A DNA stretch of 64,000 nt from Psychroflexus gondwanensis ACAM 44. Lineage in GTDB: Bacteria; Bacteroidota; Bacteroidia; Flavobacteriales; Flavobacteriaceae. This document shows positions 35,859 through 44,973 of this stretch, in pieces; the stretch's first letter is position 1; every line of letters starts with the position of its first letter. The position numbers and the translations under genes are program-made. Under the pieces are notes generated by a model, which saw only the letters and a list, made by a program, of their open reading frames with translations, had not been told where the DNA came from and ran no database searches. The DNA is taken from positions 62,001 through 126,000 of the forward strand of contig NZ_APLF01000008.1 of the NCBI RefSeq assembly GCF_000355905.1, written 5' to 3'.

Positions 35859-36010
35859 AAAGTAACTAGAATCGCATTTCAAAACGCGGCTTCTGTTGCT
35901 GGAATAAGTCCTACTACGGAATGTGCCTTGTTTGACTTTCCTGAAGAAAACGCAGGTGGGGCTGCCAAATGCCTGGAGGAATGGGCGGGGGCATGCCAGG
36001 TATGATGTCA
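35859..36010 (+). pseudogene. Stray 3' end of groEL, copy 1
   Basis: Translates as [20 protein letters not shown], then [14 protein letters not shown]; after a one-base shift it reads [13 protein letters not shown]. This is unmistakably the C-terminus of the GroEL chaperonin. Only the last ~50 codons exist and the frame is broken, so it is a dead fragment carried in the duplicated block. Confidence 0.85.
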
Positions 36011-36107
36011 TTCAAATTCAGAATTATATATAAAAGCCACTACATTGATTTGAATTGGCTTTTATAACGTCTTAAACGCAAAGAATAACCTCCACATTTC
36101 CCCTGTA

Positions 36108-36203
36108 ATGAAGTTATGTATCCAATGCAGCAAGCCTAAAGGAATTTGTGAAGATAAAATCTGCAAGACCCTTCTTGTGAATGAAATAAGTCTATCGGTT
36201 TAA
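36108..36203 (+). CDS. 31-residue Cys-rich ORF, copy 1
   Basis: MKLCIQCSKPKGICEDKICK then TLLVNEISLSV. It has four Cys in a CxxC...CxxxxC pattern that could bind zinc or be part of a lost zinc-ribbon protein. The ORF is kept open in the second repeat copy (41696-41791) with a few substitutions, one of which removes a Cys (GIYED). Whether it is translated is uncertain; no relatives are known to me. Confidence 0.3.
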   Translation: MKLCIQCSKPKGICEDKICKTLLVNEISLSV

Positions 36204-36376
36204 ATCAACATAAAAATCCTGTATGACATCTGTTATTAGTAAAACAATACTTAGAAAGGGTTTCCTATTTTATTTTAAAGGCTGAGCTCCTGAACACGAA
36301 GCCTAAAGGCAAATTTTAACGTTTTGTTTAAAGATAATCTTTGACGTTTAGGTAGCTTCAATACTAAATTCAAAGA

Positions 36377-38005
36377 ATGAAATTTTTTATCAACGATCCA
36401 AAAGATGTAGTAAATGACGGGATAGAGGGAATGCTTACAGACCCCAAATTGACCCGACTGGATAATTTCCCCGAAATACGGGTAGTGTTACGCAGTACTA
36501 TTAATAAGGATAAAGTTTCCGTAATATCTGGTGGCGGTTCTGGTCATGAACCGGCACACGCTGGTTTCGTGGGCAAAGGCATGCTTACTGCGGCTATTTG
36601 TGGTGATATTTTTGCTTCCCCATCTGTAGATGCTGTGCTCTCAGCAATTGTAGCAACTACAGGTAAAGCCGGTTGCTTACTCATTATCAAAAATTACACC
36701 GGTGACCGCCTCAACTTCGGCCTCGCAGCAGAGCAGGCCCAAGACATAGGATATCAAGTAGAAACGGTCATCGTTGGTGACGACATTTCTTTAGGTGAAG
36801 CCGTCGAGCAACGCGGACTCGCAGGGACCTTATTTGTACACAAAACAGCCGGCCATCTAGCTGAAAAAGGAAAAACCTTGGATGAAGTTGCAGCTTTGGC
36901 TCGTAAAGTGGCTGGACAAACCTACTCTATTGGCCTATCATTAGAAGAGGGCCAGAAGTTTCAAAACCCAGAGAAATCTCGATTGAGTAAATCAGAAGCG
37001 GAACTTGGATTGGGAATACACGGAGAACCTGGAGTAGAAACTATTGACATGAAAATGGCAGATGCATTGATGCAAAAAGCTCTAAACACTTTAAAAAAAT
37101 ACTTGCCAAAAAAAGGAAAGGAATACGCGTTGCTACTCAATAATCTGGGCAGTGTGACACCCATTGAAATGAACATACTCCTAGCCTCATTTCATAAGTC
37201 TGATTTGGCTGAAAAAGTAAAGTTTCTAATTGGTCCTGCATCACTTATGACCTCGCTCAACATGAAAGGTTTTTCTATTTCAGTAGTGACTTTAGATAAG
37301 GAAATTGAAGAAGCCTTAACCTCCACCTCAGATCCAGCCGCTTGGTTTATAAGAGAGTATGGCAAGAAAGAACCTCTACAGAGCCCAAAACTCCCTGATA
37401 TGCTTCCCTTTGGTGCATCAACAAACGAGCGCTTTGATCGAGTCCTTGATGCTATTGTCGAGGAGTTGATTTCTGCAGAAAAAGAGCTCAACGCTATAGA
37501 TGAAAAAGTAGGGGATGGCGATGCCGGCTCTACGTTTGCTGCAGCTGCAAAAAAGCTCAAGAAGCTTAAGGCTAAATTGCCCTTGGCTGATACCGGTGAA
37601 CTCTTTATTACGATTGGCCGTATTTTAGCTCGAGAAATAGGGGGCTCTAGTGGTGTTTTACTTTCCATTTTGTTTACCCGAGCAGGTAACTCCTATAAAA
37701 AGAAGAAACATCTGGGTAAAGCTTTACTGGAGGGCTTGGAGAAAATGAAAGAGATTGGTGGTGCACGTGAGGGCCAGCGTACTATGGTAGACGCTATGCA
37801 ACCGGCGTTTGAAGTGCTCAGTGAAGATGGCAATTTAGAAACAGCCGCCCAAAAAGCCCGAGAAGGAGCAAACAAAACCAAGGATATTACACAAACCGAT
37901 TTTGGTAGATCTTCTTATCTAAGTGAAAAAGACTTAAAAGGTGTTCTTGATCCTGGAGCAGAAGCAGTGGCACGTGTTTTTGAACGTGTGGTTAAAGCCT
38001 TATAA
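36377..38005 (+). CDS. Dihydroxyacetone kinase, fused DhaK-DhaL (ATP-dependent)
   Basis: 542 residues. The DhaK part (about 1-330) has GGGSGHEPAHAGFVGKGML (about 51-69) for substrate binding and the covalent-substrate histidine in LGIHGEPGVE. The DhaL part (about 350-542) has the Mg-nucleotide Asp cluster in DEKVGDGDAGST, EIGGSSGVLLS, and near the end GRSSYLSEKDLKGVLDPGA. The single-chain form uses ATP rather than the PTS and makes dihydroxyacetone phosphate in the cytoplasm. No glycerol genes are adjacent. A long AT-rich leader (about 170 bases) precedes it, identical in the second copy. Confidence 0.93.
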   Translation: MKFFINDPKDVVNDGIEGMLTDPKLTRLDNFPEIRVVLRSTINKDKVSVISGGGSGHEPAHAGFVGKGMLTAAICGDIFASPSVDAVLSAIVATTGKAGCLLIIKNYTGDRLNFGLAAEQAQDIGYQVETVIVGDDISLGEAVEQRGLAGTLFVHKTAGHLAEKGKTLDEVAALARKVAGQTYSIGLSLEEGQKFQNPEKSRLSKSEAELGLGIHGEPGVETIDMKMADALMQKALNTLKKYLPKKGKEYALLLNNLGSVTPIEMNILLASFHKSDLAEKVKFLIGPASLMTSLNMKGFSISVVTLDKEIEEALTSTSDPAAWFIREYGKKEPLQSPKLPDMLPFGASTNERFDRVLDAIVEELISAEKELNAIDEKVGDGDAGSTFAAAAKKLKKLKAKLPLADTGELFITIGRILAREIGGSSGVLLSILFTRAGNSYKKKKHLGKALLEGLEKMKEIGGAREGQRTMVDAMQPAFEVLSEDGNLETAAQKAREGANKTKDITQTDFGRSSYLSEKDLKGVLDPGAEAVARVFERVVKAL

Positions 38006-38021
38006 TCTCGACCACCCTACA

Positions 38022-38217
38022 ATACCAATTTAAACCGATAATGTCGCAATAAATCGTTTCTTTTTCGCTTGCTTTTTATCAAAAATAATTACCGTAACTA
38101 AGGTTATGCTAATTATTTTTAACTTCGATCAATCAAAAAACCTGTGCTAAGTTACGTCGTAGTATAATTCAATTTATTTATACGACATTATAAATTTAAT
38201 TTGGTGTAAGTAAAATT
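38022..38217. repeat. MITE-like repeat, copy 2 (~195 bp)
   Basis: Terminal inverted repeats: the left end ATACCAATTTAAACCGATAA, then TGTCGCAATAAATCG; the right end read on the other strand ACCAAATTAAATTTATAATG, then TCGTATAAATAAATTGAATT. It matches the element at 1155-1337 in reverse orientation, including the interior. It follows the dhaKL stop by 16 bases. Bases 38218-38459 after it hold nothing I can identify. Confidence 0.65.
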
Positions 38218-38459
38218 TCAAAATCGCAGCTTCTTAAGATAATAATTCATAGCGAATGATTTGGAGCCAATTGAATTTTCGCAAAACATAATCTTTCGAA
38301 ATAGTACCATAAATTGAAACAAGATTTATGCGAACGTAGGATATAAATCTCAATCCAAGTCTAAATTTTAAACCTCGTAGAAATTTCTTTAAAATTATTA
38401 AAACTACCTGTTTTGCTCTAAAAACAGATGGTTTTAATCAAAAACAGTGTTGCAACTAA

Positions 38460-38697
38460 TAGTAAACCTAGTGATCACTAAACCTGGATTCGGATTTCCT
38501 GTGGTATCAGATTCAGATGTAATGACTTTAAACCCGGTAGCATTAAATGATGGAGAAATTACAGAATAATAATTAGAAGCTAGTAAATTCCGGGCCAAGG
38601 CTTCAATTTTCGCGATTAAAACATACTTTATTCCATTTACTTCAACAGATCCAATTACAAAAATTAGATCAAAATAATTTGTGATGTCAAAAATACG
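38460..38697 (-). pseudogene. Internal fragment of the T9SS surface protein gene
   Basis: About 235 bases match 40240-40475 of the intact gene at 39002-40729 (shared AAATGATGGAGAAATTA and AACATACTT-ATTCCATTTAC stretches), with several frame-breaking changes. At its right end it is joined directly to the copied 3' end of the FAD oxidoreductase gene. Confidence 0.75.
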
Positions 38698-38782
38698 CGT
38701 GTTTTGCGGAGTGAGACTTGGTGGTATGGGCGTCGCTATTGGGAGTTTAGTGGGTAGAGACCTCGCTGATATGTTAGATTAG
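38698..38782 (+). pseudogene. Copied 3' end of the FAD oxidoreductase gene
   Basis: Reads RLGGMGVAIGSLVGRDLADM then LD and a stop, matching 34984-35070. The similarity continues into the following ~200 bases (GTTAACATTATT, GACTTGTCTAGAGTC, GATCTAGGATGTTTT). The fusion with the upstream fragment occurs at a short shared CGTGTTTTG. Confidence 0.85.
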
Positions 38783-38896
38783 AGGTGCTGGTTAACATTA
38801 TTAGTTAGCGACTTGTCTAGAGTCGATTTTGGGATATCAAACAAAGACGATCTAGGATGTTTTAATACGCGTATGACTGTATATTTGAAAACACAA

Positions 38897-38925
38897 ATAA
38901 CCACCTTCGTAAAGAAGGTGGTTAT
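38897..38925. terminator. 12-bp perfect hairpin between converging 3' ends
   Basis: ATAACCACCTTC and GAAGGTGGTTAT pair around a 5-base loop, 75 bases from the 3' end of the T9SS gene. The equivalent place near 35190 keeps only the left arm. Probably a terminator for the minus-strand gene, although no T run follows. Confidence 0.45.
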
Positions 38926-39001
38926 AAACACTCTATGATTTTTAGGTGTCAATCTATTACGAGTTAATCTTATAGATTGAAAAAAATTACAGACTGAAAG
39001 A

Positions 39002-40729
39002 TCATTTTTTGATGAGTTTGAAATTTTTCGAAGCTTTTTCAGAGGTTTCAACATTTATAAAATAAATTCCGTTTTCTAGATTTCCAATGAAAATTTCTTC
39101 ATTATTTTGGTAATTATTGGTTTCCAATACTAATTTTCCTGTTATATCCAATAGTCTAACGGTTACGTTATCTGCTTGGTCAATATAAATATAAGCTGAA
39201 GCTGGATTAGGATAAAGTTTAATAGCGGTCTCTTCTTGACTTTGAAGCGATAAACTTGTACAGGAGTCTTCCACTAAAACAAGGTTTGTCGGGTTAAATG
39301 ACATAAGAGTTTCGTTTATTGAAATAGATCCTAGCGATGATGCTCCTATTAGATCTACAGTGCCAAGAGGAAACCTATTGAAATCAATGATGATATCATC
39401 ACACGCATTTCTCTTTAGTGCATCGACATTTATAATTTCAATATTCGATAAACCACCATTTGCAGGTTCACCTTGTCTGTAGCCAACGGTGAAGTGTAAA
39501 GGTGTTGTTGTGGTATTATCAATAGCCATGTCTGGATAATAAATTAAAGGAAGTTGACCGTTCCAAAAGTTATATACATCTGATTGGGGTTCTTGATAAG
39601 GCGACAGATATTGATAACTTGTTCCAACCTGATTTCCGGTTGCTTTCTCAAATTCGTATACAATAACATTAGATTGATCGGTGTTATTTCCATTGAAATA
39701 TTCTCTGCGATAACCGTAAACGATTAAATTATCGGGAGTTGATAAGGATTCCAAAAGAGAAAATCCGTAGAAATCTAACTGGACATTTACTTCATTGACA
39801 AACCATGACTTATTAGGATCAATAGTTCCTAGTGCGTTATCAACCACAGTCACCCCAAAGTGATGCATGGATGAGTAATTATTCAAAACGAAAACTTCAT
39901 CGGTAGTAGAGTCATAATATGCATCTACACTTACATCTCTTGAATTTCCAAAGATGTAACTACTATCCCATTCTTCGACTCCAAGGAAATTTATCTTATG
40001 AATCAAAACGCCAGCTTGTATATTGCTGTTGCCTTGTCCAGTCGTGCTTCCTGTTATTACAAAACCGTCACTAGTCTCAACTATACCATTGGCAAAGTCG
40101 TAATTAAGTGGACCTGAAACTGGAGAGCCAATTTCAGAAGCCCATATAGGATTCAGATTTAAATCTGTACGCAAAGCAAAACCAATATTGAAACTACAAC
40201 TTGGGTCAATAATGAGGCAATTACTAACAAACCCAGTGATTACTAAACCTGGATTTGGATTCGTATCTCCTGTGGCATCAGATTCAGATATAATGACTTT
40301 AAACCCAGTAGCATTAAATGATGGAGAAATTATAGAATAATAGTTAGAAGCTAGTAAATTCCCGGTTGAGGCTTCAATTTTCGCGACCAAAACATACTTA
40401 TCTCCATTTACTTCAACAGATCCAGTTACAAAAATTAGATCAAAATAATTTGTGATATCAAAGATTCGTGCATTTGTTAAGCCAGGATCTTCATACGTCT
40501 TAGACCAGACCATAGTCCCATCTTCTTGTAAGCGTTTTAATAAAGGTTCTGGGGAAGCGGTAGAAAGCCTGTTACTGGCGATAACAATATCATTTGTCCC
40601 ATCGTTAACTTCAGCTAAATTAGCATTGATAAGATGGCCTTGTGGTGATTCGATGTTTTTTTGAAACAATTGGCTATGTGCAGGAATGGTGAATAGCAAA
40701 TAACAAATAAAGAGTAGTTTTAATTTCAT
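39002..40729 (-). CDS. T9SS-secreted surface protein (beta-propeller-like)
   Basis: 575 residues with signal peptide MKLKLLFICYLLFTIPAHSQ. The body has repeated VxxxKI, GxxVW/EW and GFVITGS strand patterns of a propeller-like fold in flavobacterial secreted proteins. A C-terminal T9SS type A domain (about 500-575; IKLYPNPASAYIYI, LLDITGKLVLE, NGIYFINVETSEK) directs it through the outer membrane. Function unknown, probably cell-surface. It is the intact parent of three fragments nearby (35289, 38460, 40884). Confidence 0.88.
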   Translation of the reverse strand: MKLKLLFICYLLFTIPAHSQLFQKNIESPQGHLINANLAEVNDGTNDIVIASNRLSTASPEPLLKRLQEDGTMVWSKTYEDPGLTNARIFDITNYFDLIFVTGSVEVNGDKYVLVAKIEASTGNLLASNYYSIISPSFNATGFKVIISESDATGDTNPNPGLVITGFVSNCLIIDPSCSFNIGFALRTDLNLNPIWASEIGSPVSGPLNYDFANGIVETSDGFVITGSTTGQGNSNIQAGVLIHKINFLGVEEWDSSYIFGNSRDVSVDAYYDSTTDEVFVLNNYSSMHHFGVTVVDNALGTIDPNKSWFVNEVNVQLDFYGFSLLESLSTPDNLIVYGYRREYFNGNNTDQSNVIVYEFEKATGNQVGTSYQYLSPYQEPQSDVYNFWNGQLPLIYYPDMAIDNTTTTPLHFTVGYRQGEPANGGLSNIEIINVDALKRNACDDIIIDFNRFPLGTVDLIGASSLGSISINETLMSFNPTNLVLVEDSCTSLSLQSQEETAIKLYPNPASAYIYIDQADNVTVRLLDITGKLVLETNNYQNNEEIFIGNLENGIYFINVETSEKASKNFKLIKK

Positions 40730-40883
40730 ATCTCACATTTTAAATATTAATAATCATTGAATATATTAAAAAATTATGAAATATTTAGTGTTTAAAATTA
40801 AATTAATATAGCACTCTATGATTTTTAGATGTTAATCTATTGGTAGTTCATCTTATAGGTTGAAAAAACTAAAGACTGAAAGA

Positions 40884-41440
40884 TCATTTTTTGATGAGTT
40901 TGAAATTTTTCAAAGCCTTTTCAGAGGTTTCAACGTTTATAAAATAAATTTCGTTTTCTAGATTTCCAATGAAAATTCCTTCATTATTTTGGTAATTGTT
41001 GGTTACTAGTGCCAATTTTCCTGTTATATCTAATAGTGTAAGGGTTGAGTTATCTGCTTGGTCAATATAAATATAAGTTGAAGCTGGAATAGGATAAAGT
41101 TTAATAGCGGACTCTTTTTGACTTTGAAGCGATAAACTTGTACAGGAGTCTTCCACTAATACAAGGCTTGTTGGGTTAAATGACATAGGAGTTTTGTGAA
41201 TTGAAAGAGAAAGCGATCCTGCATTTATTAGATCTACAGTGCCAAGAGGAAACTTATTGAAATCAATGATGATATCATCGCACGCATTCCTCTTTACTGC
41301 ATCGGCGTTTATAATTTCAATAGTCGATACACCACCATTTTGTAGGTTCTCCTTCTCTGTTGCTAGCGGTGTAGTGTAAAGGGGTTGTAGTACTTGTATT
41401 ATCAATAGCCATGTCTGTGTAATAAATCAGGGGTAAATGA
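40884..41440 (-). pseudogene. 3' part of the T9SS surface protein gene, frameshifted (copy 2)
   Basis: Same structure as 35289-35850: [12 protein letters not shown], the same frameshift after the REGEP segment, then KRNACDDIIIDFNKF and a T9SS domain ending KNFKLIKK. Sharing the same break with copy 1 shows that the gene was already broken when the block was duplicated. Confidence 0.8.
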
Positions 41441-41447
41441 TCCTAAA

Positions 41448-41598
41448 AAAGTAACTAGAATCGCACTTAAAAACGCGGCTTCTGTTGCTGGAATAAGTCC
41501 TACTACGGAATGTGCCTTGTTTGACCTTCCTTAAGAACACTCAGGTGGGGCTGAAAAATGCCTGGAGGAATGGGCGGCGGCATGCCAGGTATGATGTC
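41448..41598 (+). pseudogene. Stray 3' end of groEL, copy 2
   Basis: [20 protein letters not shown] then ECALFDLP and an in-frame TAA; out of frame [13 protein letters not shown] follows. It is the same dead GroEL tail as at 35859 with further decay. Confidence 0.82.
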
Positions 41599-41695
41599 AT
41601 CCAAATTCAGAATTATATATAAAAGCCACTACATTGATTTGAATTGGCTTTTATAACGTCTTAAACGCAAAGAATAACCTCCACATTTCCCCGCA

Positions 41696-41791
41696 ATGAA
41701 GTTATGTAACCAATGCAGCAAACCTAAAGGAATTTATGAAGATAAAATCTGCAAGACCCTTTTTGTGAATGAAATAAGTCTATCGGTTTAA
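41696..41791 (+). CDS. 31-residue Cys-rich ORF, copy 2
   Basis: MKLCNQCSKPKGIYEDKICK then TLFVNEISLSV. It keeps the open frame of the copy at 36108 but has lost one of four Cys. It may be a remnant rather than an active gene. Confidence 0.25.
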   Translation: MKLCNQCSKPKGIYEDKICKTLFVNEISLSV

Positions 41792-41965
41792 ATCAACATA
41801 AAAATTTCTGTATGACATCTGTTATTGGTAAAACAATACTTAGAAAGGGTTTCCTATTTTATTTTAAAGGCTGAGCTCCTGAACACGAAGTCTAAAGGCA
41901 AATTTTAACGTTTTGTTTAAAGATAATCTTTGACGTTTAGGTAGCTTCAATACTAAATTCAAAGA

Positions 41966-43504
41966 ATGAAATTTTTTATCAACGATCCAAAAGATGTAGT
42001 AAATGACGGGATAGAGGGAATGCTTACAGACCCCAAATTGACCCGACTGGATAATTTCCCCGAAATACGGGTGGTGTTACGTAGTACTATTAATAAGGAT
42101 AAAGTTTCCGTAATATCTGGTGGCGGTTCTGGTCATGAACCGGCACACGCTGGTTTCGTGGGCAAAGGCATGCTTACTGCGGCTGTTTGTGGTGATATTT
42201 TTGCTTCCCCATCTGTAGATGCGGTGCTCTCAGCAATTGTAGCAACTACAGGTAAAGCAGGTTGTTTACTCATTATCAAAAATTACACCGGTGACCGCCT
42301 CAACTTCGGCCTTGCAGCAGAGCAGGCTCAAGACATAGGATATCAAGTAGAAACGGTCATCGTTGGTGACGACATTTCTTTAGGTGAAGCCGTCGAGCAA
42401 CGCGGCCTCGCAGGTACCTTATTTGTACACAAAACAGCCGGCCATCTAGCTGAAAAAGGAAAAACCTTGGATGAAGTTGCAGCTTTGGCTCGTAAAGTGG
42501 CTGGACAAACCTACTCTATTGGCCTATCATTAGAAGAGGGCCAGAAGTTTCAAAACCCAGAGAAATCTCGATTGAGTAAATCAGAAGCGGAACTTGGATT
42601 GGGAATACACGGAGAACCTGGAGTAGAAACTATTGACATGAAAATGGCAGATGCATTGATGCAAAAAGCTCTAAACACTTTAAAAAAATACTTGCCAAAA
42701 AAAGGAAAGGAATACGCGTTGCTACTCAATAATCTGGGCAGTGTGACACCCATTGAAATGAACATACTCCTAGCCTCATTTCATAAGTCTGATTTGGCTG
42801 AAAAAGTAAAGTTTCTAGTTGGTCCTGCATCACTTATGACCTCGCTCAACATGAAAGGTTTTTCTATTTCAGTAGTGACTTTAGATAAGGAAATTGAAGA
42901 AGCCTTAACCTCCACCTCAGATCCAGCCGCTTGGTTTATAAGAGAGTATGGCAAGAAAGAACCTCTACAGAGCCCAAAACTCCCTGATATGCTTCCCTTT
43001 GATGCGTCAACAAACGAGCGCTTTGATCGAGTCTTTGATGCCATTGTCGAGGAGTTAATTTCGGCAGAAAAAGAGCTCAATGCTATAGATGAAAAAGTAG
43101 GAGATGGCGATGCCGGCTCTACGTTTGCTGCAGCTGCAAAAAAGCTCAAGAAGCTTAAGGCTAAATTGCCCTTGGCTGATACCGGTGAACTCTTTATTAC
43201 GATTGGCCGTATTTTAGCTCGAGAAATAGGGGGCTCTAGTGGTGTTTTACTTTCCATTTTGTTTACTCGAGCAGGTAACTCCTATAAAAAGGAGAAACAT
43301 CTGGGTAAAGCTTTACTCGATGGCTTGGAGAAAATGAAAGAGATTGGTGGCGCACGTGAGGGCCAGCGCACTATGGTAGACGCCATGCAACCGGCGTTTG
43401 AAGTGCTCAGTGAAGATGGCAATTTAGAAACGGCCGCACAAAAAGCCAGAGAAGGAGCAAACAAAACCAAGGATAGTTCCACATTCAAAACATTATCGGT
43501 TTGA
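41966..43504 (+). pseudogene. Dihydroxyacetone kinase DhaK-DhaL, 3'-truncated second copy
   Basis: 512 codons. The first ~502 codons are nearly identical to the intact copy at 36377 (for example AAVCGD for AAICGD, FDAST for FGAST). After EGANKTKD the frame leaves the homology and ends SSTFKTLSV. The last ~40 residues of DhaL, including the GRSSYL and DPGAEA segments, are gone, so the kinase domain is probably unstable or inactive. DhaK is complete, so a partial product could still bind substrate. Confidence 0.8.
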
Positions 43505-43557
43505 TGTGCTAAATCCATTTCAGTTCGATAGAGCTCCATTATAACCGCTACATTACT

Positions 43558-44973
43558 TTAATCTCTAACTCTAAATTGCAATTCGCTAATTACCAGTGGC
43601 GAGTCACCTGTAGTAGTTTTGATAACTGCTTCGACATACTCGTTTGTTACCATATCAACTTCCCGCTCTAAAATCAATGTAAACGCCTGATTATTAGTCA
43701 ATGCGCCCGTACTGATGATGGGACCAGCAAACGTGTTGCCTCCCTTTGAAAGTGTCATTGTAAAATTAGCACTATTGGCAGGGGCTTTGCCAGAAACTAC
43801 AATATAAACAGATGCAACTATGGGTTCCTTTCCTATATATTTAAGTTGATTAGACACAGGAGACGTAAATTTTAACAGCTTTGTAGAAGAGGTGGTGCCA
43901 TTGACTTTTACGTAGCTATCATCTGGGGAAGTAGCTGTGCTCGTCGTATTCCCGTTCATATAGATATAACCGTAAGCACGGGAATCAGGGATGTTTGTGT
44001 TTTGTTTCATGCTCCATCCAGGAGTGTAAGAGTCTATTCCAGATAAGGGTGTTGTGACATCTCTAAACATATTTGAAGTTAATATGCCCCTATCTATTGT
44101 TGCGCTAGCATTGACATTAATACCTGTTTGTCCTGCATAAATAAAGTAATTGTTTGCCATATCAATATCATTAGCGGTGAGTCCTGCTAAAAATTCTACA
44201 CCAGCACCGCTGCTAATACCCACAATAAAATTATAAGAAGACGTGAATTTACCCACGTTGCCAGTGACTTTTACACCATCTGTGACGTTCCAATAGTTTT
44301 GGATAATGGTAATCGCATTAAATCCTGAAATCTGCCCAACACTACCCCCAATTACAGAACAACCAGAAAAAATATTACAAAAGTTTGCAGCAGTACCCGA
44401 AAAATCATAGGCTGAACCAGCAGTAGGAATTACGGTGAAATTCTGCATAAATATATTGGTGGCTGTACTTCTAAGAACACCCCCACTAGCCGATGACATG
44501 ACACCATCCTTTTGTGGATCGGTGCCCCTAAGGCCCGCGCCATTCATTATGATGTGATTGGAACCAATGTCAACCATACCAGAAAAAACATACATTTTGG
44601 TGGCGTCTAATGTGATAGCGCCAGCAGCAGGAGTTGGTAGGTCGTCAACGGCGTAAACAGTCACAAGGTTAGATCTGTTAGCGTTAGCACTTTTTTGGGA
44701 TAAAAAAGAGTTCCAAACCCCATCGATGTAAATATCTAAGGTTTTGTTGGTGGTATTATAAACCTGTAATCCTTCTGCGGGCTCTAAGATGCCATCCCTT
44801 TCTGTATCGGTCATCCTAGGAATAAGCAGTCCAGCTGAAGTGGATTGCATATCCAGAATAGATGAATCATCTGGAGTTTCAGTTCCTATACCTACTTGTG
44901 ATATTGCGATGCTGCTTGTTAGCAAACACATCAATAAGAAAATGCCTGTTTTTTTAAAATAGTTATGTGTCAT
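43558..44973 (-). CDS. Secreted beta-helix / tail-fibre-like surface protein
   Basis: 471 residues with signal peptide MTHNYFKKTGIFLLMCLLTS (cleavage near AIS). The N-terminal module QVGIGTETPDDSSILDMQST then GLLIPRMTDTERDGI is common in flavobacterial surface proteins and phage-tail-like proteins. The middle (about 100-330) has the repeated short strands of a beta-helix; a C-terminal jelly-roll-like part follows. There is no T9SS domain. Function unknown; probably cell-surface or appendage. Confidence 0.75.
   Translation of the reverse strand: MTHNYFKKTGIFLLMCLLTSSIAISQVGIGTETPDDSSILDMQSTSAGLLIPRMTDTERDGILEPAEGLQVYNTTNKTLDIYIDGVWNSFLSQKSANANRSNLVTVYAVDDLPTPAAGAITLDATKMYVFSGMVDIGSNHIIMNGAGLRGTDPQKDGVMSSASGGVLRSTATNIFMQNFTVIPTAGSAYDFSGTAANFCNIFSGCSVIGGSVGQISGFNAITIIQNYWNVTDGVKVTGNVGKFTSSYNFIVGISSGAGVEFLAGLTANDIDMANNYFIYAGQTGINVNASATIDRGILTSNMFRDVTTPLSGIDSYTPGWSMKQNTNIPDSRAYGYIYMNGNTTSTATSPDDSYVKVNGTTSSTKLLKFTSPVSNQLKYIGKEPIVASVYIVVSGKAPANSANFTMTLSKGGNTFAGPIISTGALTNNQAFTLILEREVDMVTNEYVEAVIKTTTGDSPLVISELQFRVRD

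Larger units (their letters stand above)
35216..37886 (+). repeat. Long direct repeat, copy 1 (2.67 kb)
   Basis: Homologous to 40811-43475 throughout, starting GCACTCTATGATTTTTAGAT and ending AACAAAACCAAGGAT inside the kinase gene. It contains a T9SS-protein tail pseudogene, a groEL tail, a short Cys-rich ORF and most of dhaKL. Sequence identity is about 95%, higher in the kinase part. Confidence 0.9.
40811..43475 (+). repeat. Long direct repeat, copy 2 (2.67 kb)
   Basis: Second copy of 35216-37886, offset 5595 bases, same orientation, same content in the same order. The homology stops inside the kinase gene, 46 codons before the end present in copy 1. Confidence 0.9.

Noticed and set aside
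37192..37668. 158-codon minus-strand frame inside dhaKL (also at 42781-43257)
   Set aside because: Exact antisense of a conserved kinase domain; Ser-rich low-complexity product and no signals of its own.
38779..39054. 91-codon minus-strand frame overlapping the 3' end of the T9SS gene
   Set aside because: Spans a hairpin and a duplicated non-coding spacer; no conserved feature.
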